A DNA stretch of 64,000 nucleotides from Chroococcopsis sp964623815 (lineage in GTDB: Bacteria; Cyanobacteriota; Cyanobacteriia; Cyanobacteriales; Microcystaceae), in NCBI GenBank assembly GCA_964623815.1, contig CAZUVR010000013.1:20537-84536 (forward strand), written 5' to 3'. Positions within the stretch are counted from its first letter, which is position 1. Each line of letters begins with the position of its first letter. A model generated the notes under the pieces. It ran no database searches. It saw nothing but the letters and a program-made list of their open reading frames with translations, and was not told the DNA's origin. Positions 17,238-25,913 of this stretch are shown piece by piece. The translations under genes were made by a program, and so were the position numbers.

Positions 17238-18383
17238 ATGAAATACCCTAACCACAACTTCAACCCAGGAGATGCCGTCCCTTACTTTACCTGTCGCGCC
17301 TCTAATAACCCTACATTTAGTTTCGATACGGTAGCGGGCAGATATATAGTATTAACATTTTTCGGTACGGCTGACGATCCAAGAAATGCTAATTCACTAC
17401 GTTACATACATACCGATCTCCGCCATTACTTCGACGATCGCAATATAGCTTTTTTCGGGATTACGATCGACCAGGATGATGAGAAATTATCCAGAGTGAG
17501 TCAGATATTACCCGGGATTAGATATTTTTGGGATTTCGATGGAAAAATCAGCAGGTTATACGGCGCGATAACTGGAGAAGATATAACTACCGCCCTGAGC
17601 GGCTATAAATCCTTTACGTTACTACTCGACCCCAATCTGAGAGTTTTGGCTAATATTCCCCTGTCCGATGCGGATAAACATAATCAACTTTTAGAAACAT
17701 CTTTATCGACCCTACCCCCTCTAAATAATTACGCGGAAGTGCCGATTCACGCCCCTATATTAATTCTACCGAGAATATTCGATCCATCTCTGTGCGATTA
17801 TTTAATCGGGCTATACCGAAAGCATGGGGGGGATGATTCCGGATTTATGAGAGAAAAAGACGGTAAAACCGTGGGTGTAATCGATTATAGTTTTAAACGA
17901 AGGTGTGATTATAATTTAGAATTAGATCCCGAACAAAAAGAGGTATGCGCTATTATTCAAAACAAAATAATCACCCGACTCATACCCCAAATTTATAAGG
18001 CCTTTAATTATCAGGTAACTCGTATGGAACGCTATCTGATCGCCTGTTATGATGGAGACTCAGGAGGTTATTTCAACGCCCACAGAGATAACACCACTAA
18101 AGCAACCGCTCATAGACGCTTCGCCTGTACGATCAATTTAAACGCCCAAGAATATGAGGGGGGTGATTTAAAATTCCCTGAATTCGGTCAACAAACCTAC
18201 AGGGCACCGACGGGGGGAGCGATCGTCTTTTCCGGCTCGTTACTTCACGAAGTTACCCCCGTCATCCGAGGAAAGCGTTACGCATTTTTGCCCTTTTTAT
18301 ACGATGAGTCGGCGGCCCAAATCAGAAGGGAGAATCAACAATTTCTCAGTCGGGAAATTATTAAAATCTCTTCTTGGAAATAA
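17238..18383 (+). CDS. Redoxin-like domain fused to 2OG-Fe(II) prolyl-4-hydroxylase-type oxygenase
   Basis: A 381-residue fusion. Residues 1 to about 165 have a peroxiredoxin/AhpC-TSA fold signature (GDAVPYFTC..., IVLTFFGTADDP, FGITIDQDD), but the peroxidatic Cys expected shortly after the FFG strand is absent. Residues about 180-381 are a P4H-type oxygenase. The iron triad is the HRD in FNAHRDN near residue 281 and the His in SLLHEV near 335. The 2-oxoglutarate Arg is in GKRYAF about ten residues later. Family knowledge suggests hydroxylation of a peptide or small molecule. The substrate is unknown. TauE is convergent 15 bases downstream. Confidence 0.85.
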   Translation: MKYPNHNFNPGDAVPYFTCRASNNPTFSFDTVAGRYIVLTFFGTADDPRNANSLRYIHTDLRHYFDDRNIAFFGITIDQDDEKLSRVSQILPGIRYFWDFDGKISRLYGAITGEDITTALSGYKSFTLLLDPNLRVLANIPLSDADKHNQLLETSLSTLPPLNNYAEVPIHAPILILPRIFDPSLCDYLIGLYRKHGGDDSGFMREKDGKTVGVIDYSFKRRCDYNLELDPEQKEVCAIIQNKIITRLIPQIYKAFNYQVTRMERYLIACYDGDSGGYFNAHRDNTTKATAHRRFACTINLNAQEYEGGDLKFPEFGQQTYRAPTGGAIVFSGSLLHEVTPVIRGKRYAFLPFLYDESAAQIRRENQQFLSREIIKISSWK

Positions 18384-18398
18384 AGCCTCACGCGAGTC

Positions 18399-19148
18399 TT
18401 ACAAATTGAGCAGTAATTTGGCGGACATAAGAAAGCAGACTGTGATTACTACGGGGCGAATTAAAGCCGCCCCTTTAGTTAAGACCATTCTCGCCGCTAT
18501 GGAAGCTCCGATAATCTGACCGATAATCATTATCGAGCCGACTCCCCAGTTAATCTCTCCGAAGAGAAGGAAATAGAGTAAAGCGGAGAAATTACTGGTG
18601 AAATTTAAAACTTTAGCGTGAGCGGTAGCTTGCGAGAGGTTGTAGCCGCGAAGGCTAACGAAGGCTAACGCCATAAACATTCCTGTCCCTGGCCCAAAAA
18701 ATCCATCGTAAAATCCTAAAATCGGGGCGAATAAAAGAGCGAAACTTTGGGGAGACAATCGACTTTTTCCCTCTATATCGCCCGTGGGAGAGAGGAGAAA
18801 ATATAAACCGATCGCTATTAGCAAAATCGGTATAATTGCTCTTAAAACGGAAACTTTGATGCTTAATAACATTCCGGTGCCGCAGAAAGCTCCCAGAAAC
18901 GCCATCAACAGTAGTAATCTATTCTCCTTTAACTTAAAAACTCCCCGCCTCAAAAAATATATCGACGCGACTAAAGTGCCGCTACTACCCTGTAATTTAT
19001 TTGTAGCTAAAGCGACGGGCGGGGGCATACCCGCGAGTAACAGCGCCGGAATGGTTATCAATCCTCCTCCACCGGCGATGGTATCTACCCAACCGGCTCC
19101 AGTGGCAGTTAAGAATAACAATAATTGAGTTTTAATAGTAAAGTCCAT
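18399..19148 (-). CDS. TauE/SafE family sulfite or organic-anion exporter
   Basis: An integral membrane protein of 249 residues with about seven or eight helices. The TauE/SafE signatures are AGGGGLITIPALLLAGMPP near residue 25 and ILGFYDGFFGPGTGMFMALAF near residue 140, two inverted-repeat halves. The family exports sulfite, sulfoacetate or similar anions. The substrate cannot be read here. Its ATG directly follows the pgeF stop codon (TGA-ATG), so it is the second gene of a pgeF-tauE pair. Confidence 0.88.
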   Translation of the reverse strand: MDFTIKTQLLLFLTATGAGWVDTIAGGGGLITIPALLLAGMPPPVALATNKLQGSSGTLVASIYFLRRGVFKLKENRLLLLMAFLGAFCGTGMLLSIKVSVLRAIIPILLIAIGLYFLLSPTGDIEGKSRLSPQSFALLFAPILGFYDGFFGPGTGMFMALAFVSLRGYNLSQATAHAKVLNFTSNFSALLYFLLFGEINWGVGSIMIIGQIIGASIAARMVLTKGAALIRPVVITVCFLMSAKLLLNL

Positions 19149-19964
19149 TCAGCCCCTACTAATAATTCCTGACCATTGTACTTTTTTCTCGCCGGTGCGA
19201 CGGTAGGAGAAAAAGTAATCCAGTTGTTGATAGGTACAGAAAGGAGCTTGAGCTAATTGCTCCGGCCGTAATCCCACCTCTAACAATTGGGAGAAAATAA
19301 CTCTTCTGACACTCAGACGAACTTTACCCGGTTCCGAATCAGGCCAGATGTAAGAGGAAGCTTTATCAAGCGCTTCATCTAGGGTTACATCCCACGGAAA
19401 TAAAGTTTTAACCACTTCTAGGGCCACTTCTTCACTAACCTGATAAACGTCGCCAGAAATAGAGGGGCCTACGACGGCGCGGAGATTCTCTAGCTTACTA
19501 TTATCTTTGAGGAAAAGGTCGATCGCCCGGGGTACGATTCCCGCCGCCGTACCACGCCAACCAGAATGAAGCGCGGCACATCTACCCGTAACCACGTCTC
19601 CTATCAATACGGGGCTACAATCGGCACTGGCAACCCAGAGAGCTTGCTCATCACCGTCGCTGATTAAGCCATCTGCTGGAGAAAAAGGCGATTCAGTAGA
19701 GATTTTCTCGGGTGTTAATATTTCATTACCGTGAACCTGTTGCAATCTATAGGCTCTAGCCGTAGGAGATAACACGCGGGTTAATTCTTCTGGGGATGCG
19801 GGGTAAAATCCGGCGGTAAAAAAGCCGTGTGGCCAATCCCGCAGTAAATCACAGGTAAGATAGGGTAAACCCTGCCAGTCTCGCCATTGCCAGATATTAT
19901 TTTTGGTGTCATGATGATCGATCGATCTTATACTCACAATACTTACCTCTATATATATCCACAC
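19149..19964 (-). CDS. pgeF: Peptidoglycan editing factor PgeF (multicopper-oxidase-like laccase domain)
   Basis: The family (YlmD/YfiH) contains purine nucleoside phosphorylase/adenosine deaminase-type zinc enzymes. Its E. coli member also removes wrong amino acids from peptidoglycan precursors. The metal ligands are in SADCSPVLIGD and ALHSGWRGTAAGI, plus RLQQVHGNE upstream. The C-terminal YFSYRRTGEKKVQW is also family-typical. Length is 271 residues. An N-terminal stretch before the conserved region is variable, so the start could be a later codon. It is divergent from birA, with 18 bases between the starts. Confidence 0.88.
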   Translation of the reverse strand: MWIYIEVSIVSIRSIDHHDTKNNIWQWRDWQGLPYLTCDLLRDWPHGFFTAGFYPASPEELTRVLSPTARAYRLQQVHGNEILTPEKISTESPFSPADGLISDGDEQALWVASADCSPVLIGDVVTGRCAALHSGWRGTAAGIVPRAIDLFLKDNSKLENLRAVVGPSISGDVYQVSEEVALEVVKTLFPWDVTLDEALDKASSYIWPDSEPGKVRLSVRRVIFSQLLEVGLRPEQLAQAPFCTYQQLDYFFSYRRTGEKKVQWSGIISRG

Positions 19965-19982
19965 TGAATTATCCTAGACACC

Positions 19983-20720
19983 GTGAACCGAGAACAACTG
20001 CAAGAATATCTATCCTCCTATCCGATATCCTTACATCTGTTCCAGGAGTTAGCCTCTACCAATCAAACAGCCTGGGAAATTTTGTCCGAAAGTACCGCAC
20101 CCTATAGTTTAATCATCGCCGAACGACAGAGCAAAGGCCGGGGACAATGGGGGCGAGAGTGGCAATCTCCCCCTGGCGGTTTATATCTATCTCTGGCCTT
20201 TCAGGCTGGTTTAGCTAATTGTCAAATCTATCCCCTGGTTTTCGCCACCGCTACGGGCATAGCTGAAAAGTTGCGATCTCGTAGCATTCCCGTAGAGTTA
20301 AAATGGCCTAATGACTTAATACTAAAAGGAAAAAAGTTAGGCGGTATCAAGATAGAAAGCAGAGATAGCTATATAGTCATCGGTGTCGGTATTAATTGGG
20401 TTAATCCAGTGCCCCCTCAAGGGATTAATCTCATGGGCTACATATCCTCTCTCGAAGAATTAGCCGCTTTCGCCACCCTCGGTATATTAGAGGGTTATGA
20501 ATATTATTTGCGAGAAGGAATCGAGAAAGTTTTACGAGTTTATACGGATTTATGGATCAACTCGGAGCAATATGTCACTTTTAACGGTTGTCGGGGGGTT
20601 ATTATCGGCGTTACGGAGTCGGGCTATTTGCGGGTTAGATTGCAGTCAGAAAACGCCTCCTCGGTGGTGACTTGTCCCCCGGGGAGCGTTAGTTTAGGTT
20701 ATGATCGGGGTAGAGATTAA
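19983..20720 (+). CDS. birA: Biotin--[acetyl-CoA-carboxylase] ligase
   Basis: The enzyme attaches biotin to the carrier protein of acetyl-CoA carboxylase. The biotinoyl-AMP loop is AERQSKGRGQWGREWQS near residue 47, a GRGxxGRxW motif. The catalytic lysine region is ELKWPNDLILKGKKLGGI, and the C-terminal domain begins near 195. There is no N-terminal HTH domain, so it is a simple ligase, not a repressor. GTG is the start. It is followed directly by recR, whose ribosome site overlaps the birA stop. Confidence 0.9.
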   Translation: MNREQLQEYLSSYPISLHLFQELASTNQTAWEILSESTAPYSLIIAERQSKGRGQWGREWQSPPGGLYLSLAFQAGLANCQIYPLVFATATGIAEKLRSRSIPVELKWPNDLILKGKKLGGIKIESRDSYIVIGVGINWVNPVPPQGINLMGYISSLEELAAFATLGILEGYEYYLREGIEKVLRVYTDLWINSEQYVTFNGCRGVIIGVTESGYLRVRLQSENASSVVTCPPGSVSLGYDRGRD

Positions 20721-20732
20721 AGGAGAAAGTCT

Positions 20733-21326
20733 ATTTATACTGCACCTTTAGCCCGTTTGATCGAACAGTTACAGAGTTTACCTGGGGTAGGCCCGAAAAC
20801 GGCGCAGAGATTAGCCCTACATATATTGAAACAACCGGAGAATCAAGTACAGGCACTAGCTAAAGCGCTCGTGGAGGCGAAAAAACAGGTGGGTTTGTGT
20901 AGCGTCTGTTATCATCTTTCTGCCGAGCCAGTTTGTGAAATTTGCCGCAATCAGAACCGGGATAATCAAAGTATTTGCGTGGTGGCAGATTCGAGAGATG
21001 TCATCGCCCTAGAGAAAACTCGTGAGTATGGTGGTAAATATCATGTTTTAGGCGGTGTTATCTCCCCGATGGATGGGATCAGCCCCGAACAACTTAATAT
21101 TAATTCTTTAGTAAAACGAGTTAGCCAACAATCGGTCAAGGAAGTTATTTTGGCCATCAGCCCCAGTGTCGAGGGCGAAACCACAACTCTTTATGTGGGT
21201 AAATTATTAAAACCCTTTACTAAAGTTACCCGCATCGCTTTCGGTTTACCTATGGGAGGTGATTTAGAATATGCCGATGAGGTGACTTTAGCCAGGGCTT
21301 TAGAAGGTCGTCGAGAATTGGATTGA
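20733..21326 (+). CDS. recR: Recombination mediator protein RecR, probable ATT start
   Basis: RecR works with RecF and RecO to load RecA at gaps. The helix-hairpin-helix is LPGVGPKTAQRLA, the zinc finger is CSVCYHLSAEPVCEIC, and a Toprim domain follows (ICVVADSRDVIALE, GVISPMDGISPEQL). The first ordinary start codon is TTG at 20757. However, the frame upstream reads YTAPLARLIEQLQ, the conserved RecR N-terminus. That points to ATT at 20733, which sits 7 bases behind an aaggag overlapping the birA stop codon. From ATT the protein has 197 residues, the usual length. No ATG, GTG or TTG is available at that position. Confidence 0.88.
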   Translation: MYTAPLARLIEQLQSLPGVGPKTAQRLALHILKQPENQVQALAKALVEAKKQVGLCSVCYHLSAEPVCEICRNQNRDNQSICVVADSRDVIALEKTREYGGKYHVLGGVISPMDGISPEQLNINSLVKRVSQQSVKEVILAISPSVEGETTTLYVGKLLKPFTKVTRIAFGLPMGGDLEYADEVTLARALEGRRELD

Positions 21327-21372
21327 TAATTCACTTTTATTGTTAATTGGAATTAAATTGAGAATCTTCAGC

Positions 21373-21555
21373 TTAATACTGCCAACGCCAGTTAATTGCT
21401 TTGGGCGCTTTATACATTCTCTTGTTAGTTACCCGTGAAATAACTTCCTTTCCCTCGATTTGATAACGCCAGTTCACGGCGCAAGGTGTACAACTTAAAG
21501 TTTTACGCTCGGCTTTGTACTCTGTATAAAATCCGCGATAAAGTAGTAGTTTCAT
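21373..21555 (-). CDS. DUF4278 family small protein (second of a tandem pair)
   Basis: A 60-residue basic protein starting MKLLLYRGFYTEYK, the opening typical of DUF4278, followed by aromatic and basic residues ending INWRWQY. The frame extends further upstream to 21600, but the ATG at 21555 has a taagga ribosome site that overlaps the stop of the preceding tiny gene and fits the family start. Function is unknown. Confidence 0.75.
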   Translation of the reverse strand: MKLLLYRGFYTEYKAERKTLSCTPCAVNWRYQIEGKEVISRVTNKRMYKAPKAINWRWQY

Positions 21556-21566
21556 GATATTTATCC

Positions 21567-21737
21567 TTAGTAAGAAATGCCTCGATATTTTTTGAAACAT
21601 ATACCATCGTTATTGATGGGCGTAGTCGATGTAATAATGTAACTAATTCCACGATATTTACCGAATTTAATTAAGGGTTTTAATTGAAGTTGTTGACCAT
21701 AAGTTGAATTATCTTTTTTTCTGTAGAAAGATGTCAT
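21567..21737 (-). CDS. DUF4278-like tiny protein (first of a tandem pair)
   Basis: A 56-residue protein starting MTSFYRKKDNS. It has two copies of KYRGISY, one central and one at the very C-terminus, recalling the YRG signature of DUF4278. An AGGAG lies about 11 bases before the ATG. The gene ends 11 bases before the next DUF4278 gene on the same strand, so they form a two-gene unit. It may be a diverged duplicate. Function is unknown. Confidence 0.6.
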   Translation of the reverse strand: MTSFYRKKDNSTYGQQLQLKPLIKFGKYRGISYIITSTTPINNDGICFKKYRGISY

Positions 21738-21870
21738 GCTTAATTCACTCTCCTATCTGTTTTGTTTTTGTTGATATTCATATTATGCGTAAAAATAAAA
21801 ATCTACAATCTATAAAACCCATGAAAAAATCATGATTATTATTTATTCTGAATTGAATTAAATTACTTAA

Positions 21871-21937
21871 ACTCATATAAAATTCATATAATTTCATAGT
21901 AATCTCATGCTAATCTCATAGTAATCTCATATCACCT
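21871..21937. promoter_or_regulatory. Phased array of six TCAT direct repeats (11-bp period)
   Basis: The tetramer TCAT begins at 21873, 21884, 21894, 21905, 21916 and 21927, that is, every 10-11 bases. The last three lie in the longer exact repeat taatctcat at 21900, 21911 and 21922. This one-turn spacing on one DNA face is typical of tandem binding by an OmpR/PhoB-type response regulator or similar protein. It ends about 90 bases before the start of the HTH-AAA gene. Confidence 0.55.
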
Positions 21938-22025
21938 TGCAATCCCATATCTTTATCAAGGGTGCGTTTTTCTACTATATTGAAGTTAAACATTGTTTCG
22001 ATCTTTAGCGGCTACCACTCTGACT

Positions 22026-23351
22026 ATGAACCTAGAATCCTTCTTAGAAATGATTAATTATCAATTATTAGGGCTGAACAATCGTCCCTTAAACCATGCA
22101 GAGACTCTTATCTTACAAGGAATATGGGAAAAGGAAACTTATCAGGTCATAGCCGATCGAGGTGGTTACAGTTCAGGTTATCTTACTAATGTGGTAGCCC
22201 CGGAATTGTGCCGCAAACTCTCAGAATTAGTCGGGCAGAGAGTAACGAAAAAGAATTGCCGAATTTTACTAGAATCCTATTTCACCAATCAAGCCACCCC
22301 TCACATCCCTCCATCTATCCAAGGAAATATTCAACGCAAAAACTATAATTATGCTTATCCCAGCGGGGCTATGCCTTTAGAGTCGGGATTCTATATCGAA
22401 CGATCGCAACAAGAAGCCAAAACTTACAATGAAATAGAAACTGCCGGGGCATTAATTCGGATCAAGGCACCGCAAACAATGGGGAAAACTTCTCTGATGT
22501 TGAGAATCCTTGCTCATGCCGAAAGTCTAGAATATAAAACCATCACCCTCAACCTACAACAAATAGACTCGGAACTTTTAACTAATCTCAATCGCTTTCT
22601 GCGTTGGCTATGTATCAATGTGGGCTATCAATTAAATATAGAGAATAAACTTGATGAATATTGGGATGAGGATATAGGTAGCAAAATCAGTTGTACTCTA
22701 TACTTCCGTTATTTACTAGATCAGATTAAAACGCCACTGGTTTTAGCTTTAGATGAATGTCAATATATATTTGAATATCCCAATATCGCCAAAGATTTTT
22801 TTCCTTTATTACGCTCGTGGTATGAGGAAGCTAAAAGACAGCCGAGTTGGAAACAGTTGCGGACTATCGTAGTGCATTCGACGGAAATTTACGTACCTTT
22901 GCAGTTAACCCAATCGCCTTTTAATGTAGGTTTGCCCATTCAATTAGAAATGTTTACGCCCGCTCAAGTCAAATTATTAGCAGAACGTTACTCGCTAACG
23001 ATTAACGATGTAGAGGTAGAGAAAATAATGACCTTTTTGGGCGGTCATCCTTTCTTGGTTCACCTGGCTTTATATCATTTCGCCATCGACCAATTAACCC
23101 TAGATGAACTCTTAGAAGGTGGTCAAAGTATTAAAAATATCTATGGTAACTATTTACAGAGACATTGGTCGATCCTAGAACAAGAACCGCAATTATTATC
23201 AACTTTACAGCAGGCGATCTATAGCGATCGTCCCATAGCAGTCGATCGATTCATAGCCTACAAATTATCTAGCATGGGGCTAGTGAAAAGCAGTAATCAA
23301 GAAATCACCCCTAGCTGTGACTTATATAGAGAGTATTTCCAGATGACCTAG
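22026..23351 (+). CDS. AAA-like ATPase with N-terminal vMAP-type HTH domain
   Basis: Residues 1 to about 95 form an HTH region (YQVIADRGGYSSGYLTN) like the N-terminal HTH of the vWA-MoxR-associated proteins described in conflict-system surveys. Residues about 110-420 form an AAA-like NTPase: Walker A APQTMGKTSLM near residue 150, Walker B LVLALDECQYIF near 240, then a winged-helix-like C-terminus. These signal-transducing ATPases are abundant in cyanobacteria, often with unknown partners. No peptidase, vWA or WD40 gene is next to it here. A TTG at 21993 would add 11 residues. The ATG at 22026 (MNLESFLEM) is preferred. Six phased repeats lie upstream. Confidence 0.75.
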   Translation: MNLESFLEMINYQLLGLNNRPLNHAETLILQGIWEKETYQVIADRGGYSSGYLTNVVAPELCRKLSELVGQRVTKKNCRILLESYFTNQATPHIPPSIQGNIQRKNYNYAYPSGAMPLESGFYIERSQQEAKTYNEIETAGALIRIKAPQTMGKTSLMLRILAHAESLEYKTITLNLQQIDSELLTNLNRFLRWLCINVGYQLNIENKLDEYWDEDIGSKISCTLYFRYLLDQIKTPLVLALDECQYIFEYPNIAKDFFPLLRSWYEEAKRQPSWKQLRTIVVHSTEIYVPLQLTQSPFNVGLPIQLEMFTPAQVKLLAERYSLTINDVEVEKIMTFLGGHPFLVHLALYHFAIDQLTLDELLEGGQSIKNIYGNYLQRHWSILEQEPQLLSTLQQAIYSDRPIAVDRFIAYKLSSMGLVKSSNQEITPSCDLYREYFQMT

Positions 23352-23457
23352 CTTTAGGGCGGGAATTGAAAATAGTTCATGATTCCCGATTCCCAATTTC
23401 TCAGATAAAGTGCTGTATATTGTAAAGAAAAGAAAAATATTTTAAAGGAGGGGGTTG

Positions 23458-25185
23458 ATGGTTGCAACACCTATCAAGACAGAAAAACGGTTAACGATGC
23501 AAGTAGCCGACTTAACCAGCGATATTACCGCTATTCGCTCTCTAGATTGGGATAGAGATAGATTCGATATAGAATTCGGTTTACAAAACGGCACTACCTA
23601 TAATTCCTATCTCATTAGAGGGGAAAAAATAGCTTTAGTCGATACCTCTCATGAAAAATTCCGCTCTTTATATTTCGATGCCCTCAACGGTTTAATTAAT
23701 CCTCAAGAAATCGATTATTTAATCATCAGCCATACAGAACCCGATCATAGCGGTTTGGTCAGGGATATTTTACAGTTAGTACCCGATATAACCGTAGTTG
23801 GGGCAAAAGTGGCGATTCAATTTTTAGAGAATTTAGTCCATCACGAGTTTAAAAGACAGATCGTAAAAAACGGCGATCGTTTAGACTTGGGAAAAGGGCA
23901 CGAATTAGAATTCGTCAACGCTCCTAACTTACACTGGCCCGATACTATTTTCACCTACGATCGCGGCACCGGCATCCTCTTCACCTGCGATGCCTTCGGT
24001 ATGCACTACTGCTCCGATAAACTCTTCGATGAGAATTTGAGCGCAATCGAGCCGGACTATCGTTTCTACTACGAGTGTCTGATGGCTCCTAACGCCCGCT
24101 CGGTGCTATCGGCGATGAATCGGATGGAACAATTGGGTACGATTAATCTAGTCGCCAACGGTCACGGCCCTTTACTGAGTCATAATGTTAACGAACTATT
24201 AGGGCGTTATCGCTCCTGGAGTCAAGAACAAACGAAAGGAGAAAAAACCGTCGCCGTCTTCTACGCCTCCGATTACGGCTATAGCGATCGATTGGCTCAG
24301 GCGATCGCTAAAGGGGTAACGAAAACGGGCACGGCAGTGGAAATGTTCGATCTCAAGGCGGCTGATCCTCAAGAGGTAAAAGAATTAGCATCTAACGCCG
24401 TGGGTGTTATCATCGGTACACCACCGGCAGAGGGAGGATACAGTCAGGAAATCACCGCCAATATCGGTACTATTCTAGCCTCGGTCAACCCGAAACAGTA
24501 TATCGGGGTATTTGAGGCCTGCGGGGGCGATGATGAACCGGTTTATCCCCTGTTCAATAAATTCCGAGAGATCGGTTTAATCAAAGCTTTTGAACCGATT
24601 CGCGTCTCTGGACAACCTACGGAAGCTCTCTATCAACTCTGTGAAGAGTCCGGTACCGACTTGGGGCAGGCATTAACTCAAAATACTAAAGTCAAACAGC
24701 GGAAATCTCTAGATACGGATTTGGATAAGGCAATCGGTAGAATTAGCGGAGGCCTGTATATCATCACCACCAGAAAAGGCGACTTATCCGGGGCGATGGT
24801 GGCTTCCTGGGTGACACAGGCGAGTTTCGATCCTCCTGGTTTTACAGTGGCGGTGGCGAAAGATAGAGCGATCGAATCCTTACTGCACGTCGGCGATACA
24901 TTCGTTCTCAATATCCTGGAAGAGGGTAACTACCAATTTCTCATTAAACATTTTCTCAAACGTTTCGCCCCCGGTGCAGACCGTTTCGCCGGTGTGAAAA
25001 CTCAACCCGCGAGCAATGGCTCACCGATTCTCAATGACGCTCTAGCTTATTTAGAGTGCGAGGTGGTTAGCCGGATGGAGTGCAGCGATCATTGGATCGT
25101 TTACAGTAAGGTTAGTGCTGGGCGTGTTTCTAAACCAGATGCCCTAACCGCAGTACATCATCGGAAAGTGGGCAATTATTATTAG
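23458..25185 (+). CDS. flv3: Diflavin flavodiiron protein, Flv3-like
   Basis: A-type flavodiiron proteins reduce O2 to water with electrons from photosystem I. The protein has a metallo-beta-lactamase-like diiron domain (about 1-265), a flavodoxin domain (about 265-405) and a flavin reductase domain (about 425-575). The diiron motif SHTEPDHSG near residue 90 is canonical (HxExDH), which fits Flv3 or Flv4 and not Flv1/Flv2, whose ligands differ. The stretch AIRSLDWDRDRFDIEFGLQN is as I remember Flv3. Neither flv1 nor flv4 is adjacent. The start is the ATG at 23458, behind a strong aaaggagg, not the TTG just before it. Confidence 0.88.
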   Translation: MVATPIKTEKRLTMQVADLTSDITAIRSLDWDRDRFDIEFGLQNGTTYNSYLIRGEKIALVDTSHEKFRSLYFDALNGLINPQEIDYLIISHTEPDHSGLVRDILQLVPDITVVGAKVAIQFLENLVHHEFKRQIVKNGDRLDLGKGHELEFVNAPNLHWPDTIFTYDRGTGILFTCDAFGMHYCSDKLFDENLSAIEPDYRFYYECLMAPNARSVLSAMNRMEQLGTINLVANGHGPLLSHNVNELLGRYRSWSQEQTKGEKTVAVFYASDYGYSDRLAQAIAKGVTKTGTAVEMFDLKAADPQEVKELASNAVGVIIGTPPAEGGYSQEITANIGTILASVNPKQYIGVFEACGGDDEPVYPLFNKFREIGLIKAFEPIRVSGQPTEALYQLCEESGTDLGQALTQNTKVKQRKSLDTDLDKAIGRISGGLYIITTRKGDLSGAMVASWVTQASFDPPGFTVAVAKDRAIESLLHVGDTFVLNILEEGNYQFLIKHFLKRFAPGADRFAGVKTQPASNGSPILNDALAYLECEVVSRMECSDHWIVYSKVSAGRVSKPDALTAVHHRKVGNYY

Positions 25186-25200
25186 AGAAATGAAGATTAA

Positions 25201-25232
25201 GAAGAGAGGAATGAGTGGTCTCTCCTCTTTTC
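25201..25232 (+). terminator. Probable terminator after flv3
   Basis: A hairpin with a core stem agagga/tcctct (25205-25210 and 25223-25228) is followed by a short T-run and lies 20 bases after the flv3 stop. One mismatch interrupts a longer stem. Confidence 0.45.
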
Positions 25233-25274
25233 TCAAGTTATTTTAGAGATAGATATTCATTGAGAATCTAGGAT

Positions 25275-25913
25275 ATGTCTACCACTCTACAACAATGGGC
25301 TTACTCCGCCTGGCACCTTCTGAGCCATAGTAATCGTTTCATGGCGTGGAATTTATTTCTAGCTTTTGTGCCTTTGATGTTGAGCGTCTGGCTGTTCCGA
25401 AGTTCTCGAAAACCGAATTGGTTGTGGTGGGTAGTCCTATTAGTATTTATGGCTTTTCTTCCCAACGCGCCCTACGTCCTTACCGATGTGATTCATTTAA
25501 TTGAACTAGTTGAAAGGCGTTTATCGGTTTGGGCGGTAACTTTGATCCTCATCCCCCAATATACTTTATTCCTGCTCCTCGGTTTTCAAGCTTACGCCAT
25601 CTCCTTAATCAATCTGGGCTATTATCTGAAAAAAACCAAGTATCAAGTTTATATCCCCGTAGTAGAGTTCACTATACATATCTTATGTGCGATCGGTATT
25701 TATTTGGGCCGCTTCCAACGTTACAACAGTTGGGATTTTCTCACTCAACCTTACGCGATCGCGGGTAGTTTATTAGATAACTTTAGCAGTAAGTATCCTC
25801 TACTAATTATGGCTATTACTACCGTAGTTCTGGCGGTTTTATATTGGATAGTGAAACAGGCGGATTTAGGCATAGCAATGAGACTGAAGGAGAATCGAGG
25901 TAGGTTTAATTAA
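25275..25913 (+). CDS. DUF1361 integral membrane protein
   Basis: A 212-residue membrane protein with five or six helices. The characteristic DUF1361 features are LFLAFVPLMLSVWLF near the start, the FLPNAPYVLTDVIHL motif near residue 62, and the GRFQRYNSWDFLTQP motif near 145. The family is widespread but its function is unknown. It lies between flv3 and a lipoprotein gene, with no operon partner that suggests a role. Confidence 0.85.
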   Translation: MSTTLQQWAYSAWHLLSHSNRFMAWNLFLAFVPLMLSVWLFRSSRKPNWLWWVVLLVFMAFLPNAPYVLTDVIHLIELVERRLSVWAVTLILIPQYTLFLLLGFQAYAISLINLGYYLKKTKYQVYIPVVEFTIHILCAIGIYLGRFQRYNSWDFLTQPYAIAGSLLDNFSSKYPLLIMAITTVVLAVLYWIVKQADLGIAMRLKENRGRFN

